A stretch of 64,000 nucleotides of DNA from contig OW051473.1 in NCBI GenBank assembly GCA_932521025.1, positions 3,782,001 through 3,846,000 of the forward strand, read 5' to 3'. The position numbers and the translations under genes are program-made. The stretch is from Oscheius onirici (lineage: Eukaryota; Nematoda; Chromadorea; Rhabditida; Rhabditidae). The notes under the pieces were generated by a model. That model had not been told where the DNA came from, searched no databases, and saw nothing but the letters and a program-made list of their open reading frames with translations. This document shows positions 48,068 through 58,127 of this stretch, piece by piece; within the stretch, counting starts at the first letter, position 1, and every line of letters starts with the position of its first letter.

Positions 48068-49402
48068 TCATACACTGAGATGAATTGGCAAGAATGAAGT
48101 GTTTTGGGATGCTGGTAGGGGGTTGAGATCGGAAAAGGGGTGTTTACTAGAGCTTAGGAAAAACGGAGCTGGCAGGAGCCCCTCGGCTATGGGGTCAATT
48201 ATTAACACATGTCGAGGAGAGTTGGACGGCTTCGTTGATGGGGAATACTCCAGAAATATAGGTGACACCCGAGAACTCTGGGAGCTCTCTGTGCTCACGG
48301 ACTCCTCTTGACGGGCTTTTTCAGCACGAAGTCGTTCAAGTTTGGCAATTAGGAGGGCGTTCTTCTCTCGTTCAGAATCCACATCCGCTTGAAGCTTCTG
48401 GTTGGCAGAATCGAGAGTCTGAAATGTAGATGGTTATACTTTGTATCTATTGAAGACTTTGAGCGAGTTCTCGTTTTAAAGTATGTGTGTCATGTGGGCG
48501 AGTCACATCCACTGTGCGCATCGCACGTGCACGGCGCACAGGTTGTCGTAAACACGCACCTCAACTGGCTTCGACCAACATTCTCTAACAATAGTCGGCT
48601 CATCAAAATAGAGAGGCAAACGAGTTTCTTAGAGGGAATCTTCCTCACCTGAATATGGTCACGGGCTCGAGTCAGCAGTGCCAATGTCGTATTGCGGGCT
48701 GCATCGGACACCGGTGGGACCAGAGTCTTCAGTCTTTCCAGACATCCTCGGAGATTGGCTCGTCGCGTCTTCTCCAATTCGTTATGGGCAGCCCTGCAAA
48801 AATAAATGTGAACTGACGGTTTTGGACTCTTATCAGCGCACGTGACTAAGCCTCTAAAGGTAGTGAAGAAACGAAGTTCCCCTTCGACCTTATTCGAGAA
48901 AAAGCCGACTCAAGTGGCGCGACACGAACGTGACGTGCACAGGCCGGTTCGGCCGCGTGGCGGCTTTCCCACAAAAAATGAGGGAGCGATTAACCTGCTA
49001 GACTTGGTGGAGGACTTCCGTTGCAAGATAGAGCAGTAAGGGGTAGCACTAGTAGAAGCAGATGAACTTTTTCTTTCCGATTTTATCTTACCGGGCGTTG
49101 AGGTGGGGTGAAGGTTTTCTGCAAAAGTAAACATTGAATACCGTAACCCTGTGAGGTACTATTACTTTTGTACCGACTTGAACTATTGTTTTTGCTATGC
49201 AAAATGCAGAAAAAAAGAAGAAATTACCTTGGAACTCGTTGTGGAAATACACGTCAGGAACAATGTGAGGAAGCGAGGTAGAAATAGACACGGCAGAAGG
49301 CATGGCGGCAAGATTAAGATTGGTAAGACCCGTAAGGAGATGACCCTTGTCAAGAAGACGGGCAGCCGTAAGGAGGGAGTCAATGTTCATGCTGGGATCC
49401 AT
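48068..49402 (-). CDS. mdl-1: Mad-like bHLH-zipper transcription factor
   Basis: Four exons (49402-49228, 49118-48995, 48793-48649, 48418-48068) encode 264 residues. The N-terminus ([16 protein letters not shown]) resembles the Sin3-interaction helix of Mad proteins. The bHLH at about 100-148 has [15 protein letters not shown], a loop and [16 protein letters not shown] leucine-zipper-like helix follows ([15 protein letters not shown]...[13 protein letters not shown]), then a Ser/Pro-rich tail. This matches C. elegans MDL-1, which pairs with the Max-like MXL-1 on CACGTG E-boxes and represses transcription; it is known in lifespan and growth control. I start at the ATG at 49402 because the open frame further upstream begins only at a TTG. 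CACGTG sites occur 79 bp upstream of the ATG and in introns 2 and 3, so the gene may regulate itself. Confidence 0.9.
48524..48529. promoter_or_regulatory. E-box CACGTG in mdl-1 intron 3
   Basis: The canonical Max/Mad E-box, within GCACGTGC. The target sequence of the encoded protein's family lies in its own intron. Confidence 0.45.
48839..48844. promoter_or_regulatory. E-box CACGTG in mdl-1 intron 2
   Basis: Canonical E-box within GCGCACGTGAC, about 45 bp upstream of the bHLH exon. Confidence 0.45.
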
Positions 49403-49480
49403 CCGCACAACTGAGGCACACAATAGGCCAGACTAAGGGGGGCGGAGAGAGAGACGGACATCACAGAACGGCCCTGCGCG

Positions 49481-49486
49481 CACGTG
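49481..49486. promoter_or_regulatory. E-box CACGTG upstream of mdl-1
   Basis: Canonical E-box within GCGCGCACGTGCATA, 79 bp upstream of the start codon, in the likely promoter. Confidence 0.5.
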
Positions 49487-51202
49487 CATAGGGCGTGGCG
49501 TGGCCACCCCCATAGAGACTGCTGAATTGAGCTGACGCAGAAAGTCAGAGACGGCGAGAAAGTATTTTCTAACGTGTATAGAGGAACTATACATTGACAT
49601 GTTTCGTATATGTACAATCTAAGATTAAAAATCATCAGGGGGATTCACAGATCCTTCGTCCTACTAGTGCACTCTGGCAAAGCTGGCAAGGGCACCGAAA
49701 AAAGAAACGTGCGCCGGGGAATACCCAAATGCACTGAATAAATGAGCACGCCGAGATTGTTCTTGAGAACCTCAATTTTTACCTTGGGTTAACACAGACA
49801 ATGAATTGGAAGTCAATTAAAAGATTTAATTTGCAGCTGGTTGCAATATGGGTCAGAAGTCGTTTGAGTATTCCAGTAAACAATCTTTGGTTACAGCTTC
49901 ACCCAACATTGATGACATGAGCATTACGTTAACAAATTTAACTTCACCGCTACTTTGACCGCGCATTTTTTGAAAAACCCTGAATTATTTATTCTAGAAA
50001 CGGTAGTATTCTGATCCTATGAGAGAAGCGTCTAATCGTTCCAAAGTTTCTTCCTACTCAAATGCTAACTGGCTGGTTCAAAGAAACATCTTTGTGTCGA
50101 GAAATGTCGATCAAAGCCCTTTTCAGAAAGAAAACGTCTCATGCGGGGGTGAGCCACGTTGGATTAGCTCGGATCAAGTCTTTCCTCCCGCCGCTGAGAA
50201 TCTAATGTTTATAACATGACGAGACTGAAAGTATTCTTTTAGAAGTCCAACTTGTAGTCAAACATACGGGTTTGACGATGTTTGTCGCTGTAACCATACT
50301 TTGTTGTTTTCGAGGAAACTATTCGCCCCGACTACCAGTTCCACAGTAAGACCAACATAGTAAAGTTCATTTAATACATGTGCGGATCACACAATTATGG
50401 GAGTGTAATTTGGTCCAAAACCGGCTGTTCTGCAGCTGTCGCATGACAGTCCTAAGATAGCCAGAAAAGGAGGAACGCACTCTGAACTTTTTCTTCGCGA
50501 GAAGTCGGTACGAAATCCATCAGGCGAGAAATATCGCTGCTGCGCCCGTAGAGAAGAGCGCTAGCGAGCGTACAAAAACGGGCGTCGACGACAGAACTAT
50601 CTTAGCACGGGTGCTGTTCCGAAAAGACTCAGGTTGTGAAATTTTTACGCTGAAAAAGACACCTGAAATTGAGCCCTCCAAAAGAAGCGGTTTCGAGACG
50701 CCTAAAAAGTTGCTTGTCCTGTCGGGTCCCACATGTATTTGACCATGCGGCCAGAGATATCCATGACGGCGTAAACATAGTGCGAGTCGACACGGCGCCA
50801 GCACACCACGAAAAACTGCGTTGCATGCTAACTTTTAAAGCTGAAAGACTATGACAGCTGACAGGAAAGGCGCAAATTTTTGCCGCTTGCTCACCCTTGG
50901 GTTTCACAACGTTCAGGGTCAACTGTGAGACGCACGTGTCGTGTTATCGGTGTAGCTTGCAAACCATATTGTCCACCAGGAAGTTCTCGGCTATACAACA
51001 CTGCGTTTAAAGACTCTTAATATTCAAAGCATACTATCGATGAGGTCGCCTAAAATGTTTGTATCAATATATTTTTTTCAAAGGCAAACTATCTGCCAAA
51101 CGTCTACTACTGTAATAGTTTCTGAACGGTAGTCATGCATTTTATGAATGCGTATTGAAGTCATTGCCCAAATGTACGGCGGACTTTGTCCGAGGGCGCG
51201 CG

Positions 51203-51226
51203 CACGTGCACCGCCAAGCCCACGTG
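51203..51226. promoter_or_regulatory. Paired E-boxes
   Basis: Two CACGTG sites (51203-51208 and 51221-51226) are 18 bp apart in a GC-rich patch beginning GGCGCGCGCACGTGC. Spacing of nearly two helical turns would put both on one face of DNA. Confidence 0.4.
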
Positions 51227-52739
51227 GACGGGTATTTACACTGATAGGAGACGCGTTGTGGGGAATCTCCCGGTCACCACCCTTGGACTGTTTTTGGCCC
51301 AGTCATGTGGCCTGAACTAATGGTCGACAGACAACAATTTTTGCAGTCAAAGTCTGCTAAAGAGAAAACTTATGACCTCTCTTGGATCAAGAGACAGCGA
51401 AAAACTTGTGACAACACGAAAATAGACTCGATCGAGTTGTGATGCAATTGCTATTGAAAAGACGTTCCTTGCGCAATTCTTTTGACCATGCCTACCGGAA
51501 ATCAAATTAAATGCACGTTTCGGTATTTTGAGCCTCTCCTCAGTTTGTTACGATCATTGATCAACGTAAGCATGTTTTGAAGGAACTTAAGGAAATACAC
51601 TTCACTCCGCGGGTCAGATGCCGGCGTTGTTTTCAAAGCTGCGAGCAGGATTCGTGAGCTCTGACCACGAATCTTCCGATGCATGGTCAAATGTGTCACA
51701 ACAAGGAAAGACTGAGGGAATTTCCCGCTCCATCGAACTGACGTGATTCTTAGACATCACCTCTCCGATCGGAGGAAATCCTTCCATCATATTAGGCTAA
51801 TTCTCCGAATGAACATGATTCAAGTTGGTTTGTTGCCGGGATTACAGCTCTGAACAACATCATCTTTTCCCTTTTTGCCCTTTGAAGCCATGTGGGGGTG
51901 TCGGGTTAGTATAATGGCTGACTTGTTCAACGAGGCTAACACCGCTCGCCTGCAATCGGCTCTTAGTCATTTCGCAAACGTTACGATGACGATCACAGAC
52001 GGTTCGACTGTGAAGAACGGGGGATCTTTTTAATAAAAGCTCAGCATGTTCGTCTTTTTCTTACGAAAGTCGATGCAGGATGTGTTGTGGTCGAAGCATG
52101 CATAACAAGTTCTTTTACGTTTTCGTTGCTATACAAGTCACTTTGCTTTTGGGCGTCAATGACAAACAAATAACTGCAAGAGCGTGTTGTTGTTTTCGGC
52201 TGACTGTTGTTTAGTTTGCACGAGTGACTCGCTCCTCCTCATTTTAAGCTGGTGTTGTACCAGTTTGGCTCGATGGCAGCAAAGGAGCACCAGTCGGCTG
52301 GCACAAACAGACTCCGCCGTTTTCTCCTTCTGAAAAACAACGTTCAAGACACTAGTAGCCTCAATTCATGCGTAAATGCTCCCAAACAAGGGAACTGCAA
52401 CAGATTTCTTTAGTTTGAAAACCCGACTAGCCTCAACGTCAAAGCCGCGTCAGCGATCGGTCAGTTGACCATGCTGAGGCTGGCATTCCGAAAAGTTGGA
52501 GGTGGAGAGAAAAAAACACACCCAAAACTGACGAAAGTGCTGAATTTACACCTAAAGGATTCTGTAAATATAGATTTAACATCTATGCAAAAATAGAAGT
52601 CCGCACCGTGTATCAAAGATGGTAGAAACCTATGAATGTTTGTTCTAATATTGTTGCCTCACATGGCCATTTTACCTAGTGACTTCCTTTAGATTATTCA
52701 AAAGTAACCGCGTTTTTTCAAAAATATACTGGTTGTTTA

Positions 52740-52746
52740 TATAAAA
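52740..52746 (+). promoter_or_regulatory. TATA box of GH63-like gene
   Basis: TATAAAA within TTTATATAAAAG, 169 bp upstream of the chosen ATG, with an acceptor (TTTAATTTCAG) in between. Confidence 0.45.
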
Positions 52747-52908
52747 GTTGTCGGAGTCCATCCTCAGCCGAGTGACCTGTGACACATGGTCAGCAGACGG
52801 ACCCTCCACCATTACACATCCAGTCTTTTTGCACTAGCGATGGCCACGCCATCAAAAGCTGCTGCCTCTTGTTCTAATTTCTCTATAAATTTCTTTTTAA
52901 TTTCAGCA

Positions 52909-55199
52909 ATGACAAGCGAGCCAGACGAGGATCGTCCGAAAGTGATAGAGCCACCTCAACATAAAGAAAAAACAACAAAGCCACCATCGAAAGATGCCGT
53001 GGAACAATCCCGAATCGCTGCAAAAACTGGAGAGAAATCTGTTATCCAAGATAACCACCTCAATGAAAAACTTCTTCTTTTTGGTATGATTTTTGATTTC
53101 AGAACTAAGGTTTTAGCTGGCATACCAGCAACAGTGATAGTAGCTATTATTCTGCAGTACATTTACCACAACTATTATATCATTCCGCTAGAAGAGCGAA
53201 CACTTTACAATGTTGTCAACATCCAAAGTAACCAGGTAATTTAGCTACGCTATTGTCGGTATAATAAAGTTAAGATTCCATGGATTGCAAGAACTAACGG
53301 GTCAACTTTTTCGCTTATTCACAACACGGGTGTTCATATCCAGTTCACACATGGAAGCGGAGAAGCCGATCCAAGTTTTGTCTGGATAAAGGGTAACAGC
53401 AGATTTGGAGAGCTAGCTCTAACTGGTATGTTTAAATAAACAATGTGGCATACAAAACATTTCAGATTCTAGTATTGTTGTAAAATTTCTCTTCACAAGC
53501 GCAAACTTCGATTTGTCCATTAGTCTGGCAAAGGAGGTTCATGGAAAAAGACTTCTTAACGTGAAATGCAATGGAAAAGTAACCACACTATTCTATTTTG
53601 CACTTATATTTAGATTTCTCTCATCAATGAGACTGTCAACATCAATGATTTCACAATTTCTGGTCTTGACTATGACAACGGTTTCAATACTTTGAAGCTT
53701 CTACCAGGAGAAGAGATTTTCATTTCTGGAGCTACGTCCGTAGTAAAATCTTTCATGCTTCTATTTATTATAATATCAGGGAGAAACAGTTTCGTTCAAC
53801 GAGGAATATGCATCTATTGAAACAGAATACGAAACCGCGTTCGATGAAGTTTTTCAGTTGAAGGCAAAGGTATCTTTAAGATGTTTTTAAAACTATCACC
53901 ACTTCAGGCCCTGCCCGAGTTTTACCAGAACATGGGAAAAGCTGCATTGTCTTTAGTCCTCTCCTCACTTTACACAGAAGAAAGAGTGTTTGAAGCTACC
54001 GGAGAATACAACTCCTTGTTCAAGATGCAGAGTTTGTCTTTCACTCACATGCATCTACCAGATGGATGTGAAGATCTCAGAACTCAAGGATTGGCTGCCT
54101 TGTCGATAGTAGATCTCCACCCGAGCGGAGTGCTTCAGGTTACTGTCTAGCATACTTTGACATTCTAATCTTATTCAGATGATCAATACTTGGACAAACT
54201 TGGTCAACAACTACGGTAAAATGCCTTCAAACGTGTCCGGAATTTTGGACTACAAAACGAAAATGGCGCCAGCTCTATTTGTACTCCTTGACGAATATAT
54301 TCACAAGGTAAGTGACGTAAATTACATTTAACCGTATTCAGAACGGCTTTCTGGAGCTTCGACCACTCTACCGAAACATTGAGAAGCTCGGATTCAATCT
54401 TATAGATCAACAGGAATCAAACAGTCTGTTTTTATCTCCAGGGGATTCCTACTTTTTTGAAACCGAAAGTACCGAGGTACACTTCAATTTGGTTAAAACT
54501 ACTCTCTCTTCAGCAATATTCGGTGGAACTATACGCCATGCTTGTAAAAGCAGCTCGAATTCTTTTGAGACTTTCCACCAAGTTCGGCGATGTTGATACT
54601 GCTAAGAGATTCTTTGACTTCAAGGCTTCGATTGATAATCATGATGCACTACGTCAATTCGAAAATGGCAATTTGGGCTTTTCCAACTTCGTACTCAAAT
54701 TTAGGGATAACAAAGAGGTATATCTGGCCAACTTTTTTTGTTAAATAACAGTTGTTTTCAGATTAAAGAGCTCATTGAACACTCGGATTCACTGGCCCCA
54801 TTTGTGTTTCAGCTGCTTCCTCCTGCGTCCAAAGAACTGGAGCAAGTACTCGTGAAGTTAAATTCTGAAGAGGTAATCAAATTTCTTCCATCTTACTGAT
54901 AAAAGTAGGGTCTATGGACAAACTACGGCATCCGGCCAGAGAATGGAATATCTGTCGCCTACAACTTCATGATTCTGAAGTCTCTAAACTACTATTCACT
55001 GCAGTCTAGTCCAAATCAAGACTCTGCTCATGCTCTCTATGCCCGTCTCAGAAACCACCTGATTATGTTCGTCGCTCAAGAATTCAAGAAAACCAAGACA
55101 TTCTGGGAGTTCTACAGTGAGTCTGACGGCCACGGAATGGGAAGACGCGACTGGCTTCCTTCCGCCACCATTCTCAAAATTATGGCAGAACTTTATTAA
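52909..55199 (+). CDS. Diverged glucosidase-I-like (GH63) membrane protein
   Basis: Eleven exons (52909-53235, 53275-53425, 53466-53578, 53614-53739, 53780-53869, 53908-54138, 54179-54307, 54342-54476, 54514-54717, 54762-54872, 54909-55199) encode 635 residues. A polar N-terminus, one membrane helix at about 68-86 (VLAGIPATVIVAIILQYIY) and no signal peptide make it a type II protein, as glucosidase I (MOGS) of the ER is. C-terminal parts resemble MOGS: AKALPEFYQNMGKAALSLVLSS, LFVLLDEYIHKNGFL, and the end with KTFWEFYSESDGHGMGRRDW. However, it is shorter than the usual 800 or so residues. Motifs I remember as invariant, FPRGFLWDEGFH and GWIPREQILG, are replaced by unrelated sequence, and SGLDDYPR is reduced to SPGDSYF. 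It may be a pseudoenzyme; this is inference. The start is placed after the acceptor TTTCAG at 52906. An in-frame ATG at 52786 would add 41 residues if no trans-splicing occurs. Confidence 0.7.
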
Positions 55200-55306
55200 G
55201 TGCTTGAGTTTTTTTTTATTAAATTATTATTATTATTAAGGCTACAATTGCCTGCGTGATTTGGAATGTGATCAAGTTGATGAGATTGACGGGAAAAGAA
55301 ACGAAG

Positions 55307-57605
55307 CTATTCGCAATCTTTAGCAAATGGAACCATCTCAAGGCTGTCCAGCTCTTGTGACTGCGTTTTCTGAAAAGACAATTTTATCAAGATCAACGAT
55401 GTGGCTTACTGCTTTCAAATAGTCCACAAGTTCGCTGTTCTCTAGCGAGAAGAACTCTTCGGGATCTCTCACAATGAGAGCTGCTTGATTACAGGGACCT
55501 TGACTATTCACTACTAACATGTAGTTGTTGTTTTCTTCGTCAGCTTTGACAATACAGACTGGAAATCTCATTAAAATGACAATTACAAAATCTACGTGGA
55601 ACATATAGCGAGTTTCCGTTGGAGTTTCTAACATTCATTTCCAAAGACGAGTCGCTTCTGACGATAGCACTGCCTTGCATCTGAAAAAAACCATAAAATA
55701 TGCTTAGTTGTCTACTTACCCTGTGAACAGCACTGTCATCATTGGTTTTGAACTCCCACACCATTCGTGCTTCAGTCGAATGGAATCCTTTTTTGAAAGG
55801 AGAAACTATACCAGATTTTGATCAAAGGTAGTTTGAAAATTACCTTGGATTCGAGTGCAAGTCAGAGCAGCTGGAGCATCTGTTGAGAGAAGACTGCTCA
55901 GCTTTTCATAGCCTTCAGCAAGCATAGATTTAGATGCCAATGCCGGTATCCATTTGCCCTAAGAAAAGTTTCAATCTCGTTTTTGTTTAAAATTACAGAA
56001 AGAGAAGCAGGGTCAACCTCTAAGCACTCGCATTGCAGTTCTTGTTCTTGGTCTCTGAAAGAATGGGTAAATAATAGGCTGAGACTTTCTCACCTTTGAA
56101 TGGTGGTAGAAATCGGTACTCTTGGTGAATATCTAATTTCTTTCTGAGGAATTTTTCTAAAGTCGCGAGAATGAACTCTTGTTCTTTCAGTTGTAGGGAC
56201 AGTAGTCGGCTCGGGAGGCATCTGATCACCGTAATTCAAGAATACTTTTAAAACCAACCTCGGTCGTTATTTTTTCAATGACAAAAGCAGTCGGTGGAGG
56301 AGCTGGAGGTGCTCCTGTGATAGCGGTATCAACTAGTTGAGGAAACGCTGAGGGGTTGAGCTCGGGCAGATCGGCCAAGTTGTTCAAGTTTCGAGGTCCA
56401 TCCTGCATGTCCACAAGGTGGGAAAGGTTCCATGAATGAAGTTGCTCCCTCAACTGAGCTTCCATCTTCGCTTTTCTGTTTTCAATCTCCTGGGCTTTCG
56501 CGTGAAGTTCTTTTTCCATCTTTTTCTGTAGCTCAATTCGTTTCTTCTGTTCTTCTAACTCTACTTGCAAGACCTGAACTTTTTCTAATTTTCTCCACTT
56601 TTCTCGTACCTGAAGTTGATTTCTCTTTGAAATGAACTCTTTAGTCTGAAGCGTAGCTTCGTAATTTTCAAGGATGTTCTTCATTCTCTTGATGTCTTCC
56701 ACTGAGAGACTATCTACTCCTCTAGTACGCATATTGGTGACTACGTCGTTAAGGGCAGGATCAAGGGAAGATGGTTCATTTTGCATGTAGCCAGGAGGAG
56801 AGCCCAGAGTATCTATAAGAAGGTTCAATGTATTTTTATGAACTATATACCAAAGTGTTGAGGAGCTCTTCGAAGGAGAGAATTGACTTCTCCAATCCTG
56901 CGAGGGTCTACCATTGCCAGATCAAATTTGTTGGCGAAATCGTCGTTGTGAAGAGAGCTTGGTGGATAGGGTGCAGGAGTGTTGATTCTGCTTGCAACCA
57001 AATCAGCAATCTATTAGAAACCACATTTTAAGAAAACATCTGAAAACCTCTTCTGCCGTTGGCGCTTTTGTTGTTGGTGGAGGCGGTCTTTTTGTAGTAA
57101 AAACACCTTCCATGCGGTTTCTTCTGATATACTCATCAAAGTCTTTAACTGGGACACCATCAACCAGCATAACTTCCGGAGTAGTTGTTTTTTGTGTAGT
57201 AGTGCTGAATTTGTAATCCCCAACGCAAGTATTTTAAAGACTTACAAAAAATTCAAAAATCCATTGCCTTTTCCAAAAAGACTCGAGTCAGTGGACTTGC
57301 CAGAACCCGTCTTGTTCATTCCCAAATCGGGTAAAACTTCTTCAGCTACTCCCATGGGATTCACAACCAGCTGACTAATAAGTCCATCACCAAGTACTGT
57401 TGAGATCATATTTCTAAAATCTAAGTGGAAAAATTACACCACTTTTGTACTTGATTCCGTCTGGCTTGCCCTCTAAACCACCAGCAATAGCTTCTGGAAG
57501 TTCTGGCAACGTCGAAATCATCCTTTTGGCGAATTGGACAGAAGGTGGAGGTCCTTCTTCACTATATACTGCTGCTATACATAAAAGAAGCCAAAACAAG
57601 CTCAT
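55307..57605 (-). CDS. Secreted coiled-coil protein with lipocalin-like domain
   Basis: Twelve exons (57605-57440, 57396-57246, 57204-57048, 57010-56851, 56812-56259, 56221-56094, 56054-55997, 55958-55844, 55805-55720, 55680-55596, 55558-55410, 55369-55307) encode 623 residues. A signal peptide (MSLFWLLLCIAAVYS) leads into a region with Thr/Pro-rich linkers (TTTQKTTTPE, TTKRPPPPTTK). A long charged coiled coil follows in the large exon (REKWRKLEKVQVLQVELEEQKKR...). The last 190 or so residues look like a lipocalin: the G-x-W motif GKWIPALASK, a strand motif NNYMLVVNSQG, and RDPEEFF, with cysteines at CIVKAD, GPC and the C-terminal KDCE. Lipocalins bind small hydrophobic ligands outside cells; nematode relatives shape extracellular matrices. 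The fusion with a coiled coil is unusual. It is convergent with the GH63-like gene, stop codons about 107 bp apart. Confidence 0.75.
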
Positions 57606-58127
57606 CTTCTAAAATAACGGTATTTTTTGGAACGGAAGTACTTTGACAAAAGTGAAAATTTCAAGTGAAAGCAGCGACCGTGCGACAGTCATCAGCGGCA
57701 ATGAGTGAAATAGTGAAAATTGGGTCGGGATTTCTCTTGCGACATCGGATTTCGGCGGGTGAAGTGCTGAACCGCTTATCCTTCCAGGTGGGCGTTGATG
57801 CGGGTCATCCGATAGCCCATTTATCTCAAAGAAACATAAAAATCGCTCATTTGAGGGCATCTGACTTTTGACTAGAAGAGATCATAAGATATGATACCAA
57901 ATATTTATTGTATAGGCACTTAGAATTCTGTACGACAACAATCTACAATGTATGACAGAGTGACAGGGTTTTTGAAAGAATAGACGTATGGAAATGGAAT
58001 AGGATAAAAGCGTAGGTTGTATGCATGTGTGGTCACCTGTTTGTCTTCTATTGAGCCACAGAACCTTGACAATAAAATTACAACAAAATAGTCATGACGA
58101 CTTGATTGAGATTTTTCCTTGAGATAT
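57606..58127. other. Gap between liprin-beta and lipocalin-like gene
   Basis: 520 bp on the same strand as both neighbours, too long for typical operon spacing. The minus strand has AATAAA at 58071-58076 region read from plus-strand context only weakly, so the liprin-beta 3' end is not fixed. No gene seen. Confidence 0.4.

Larger units (their letters stand above)
49403..52908. other. Upstream region of mdl-1 and GH63-like gene
   Basis: Intergenic DNA between two divergently transcribed genes. CACGTG E-boxes lie at 49481, 50933, 51203 and 51221; the last two are 18 bp apart. A TATA box for the GH63-like gene is at 52740. Overlapping minus-strand frames at 50520-50922 show no clear domain. I call no gene. 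Confidence 0.5.

Noticed and set aside
50690-50830. Minus-strand frame reading DSHYVYAVMDISGRMVKY
   Set aside because: It looks protein-like for about 40 residues but stops, has no splice partners, and I recognise no domain. It could be a fragment of a dead gene.
51899-52020. Sequence like a tRNA D-arm (GGGTTAGTATAATGGC) with a GGTTCGA-like box about 90 nt later
   Set aside because: No acceptor stem or anticodon arm can be drawn, so it is not a tRNA; perhaps a decayed fragment.
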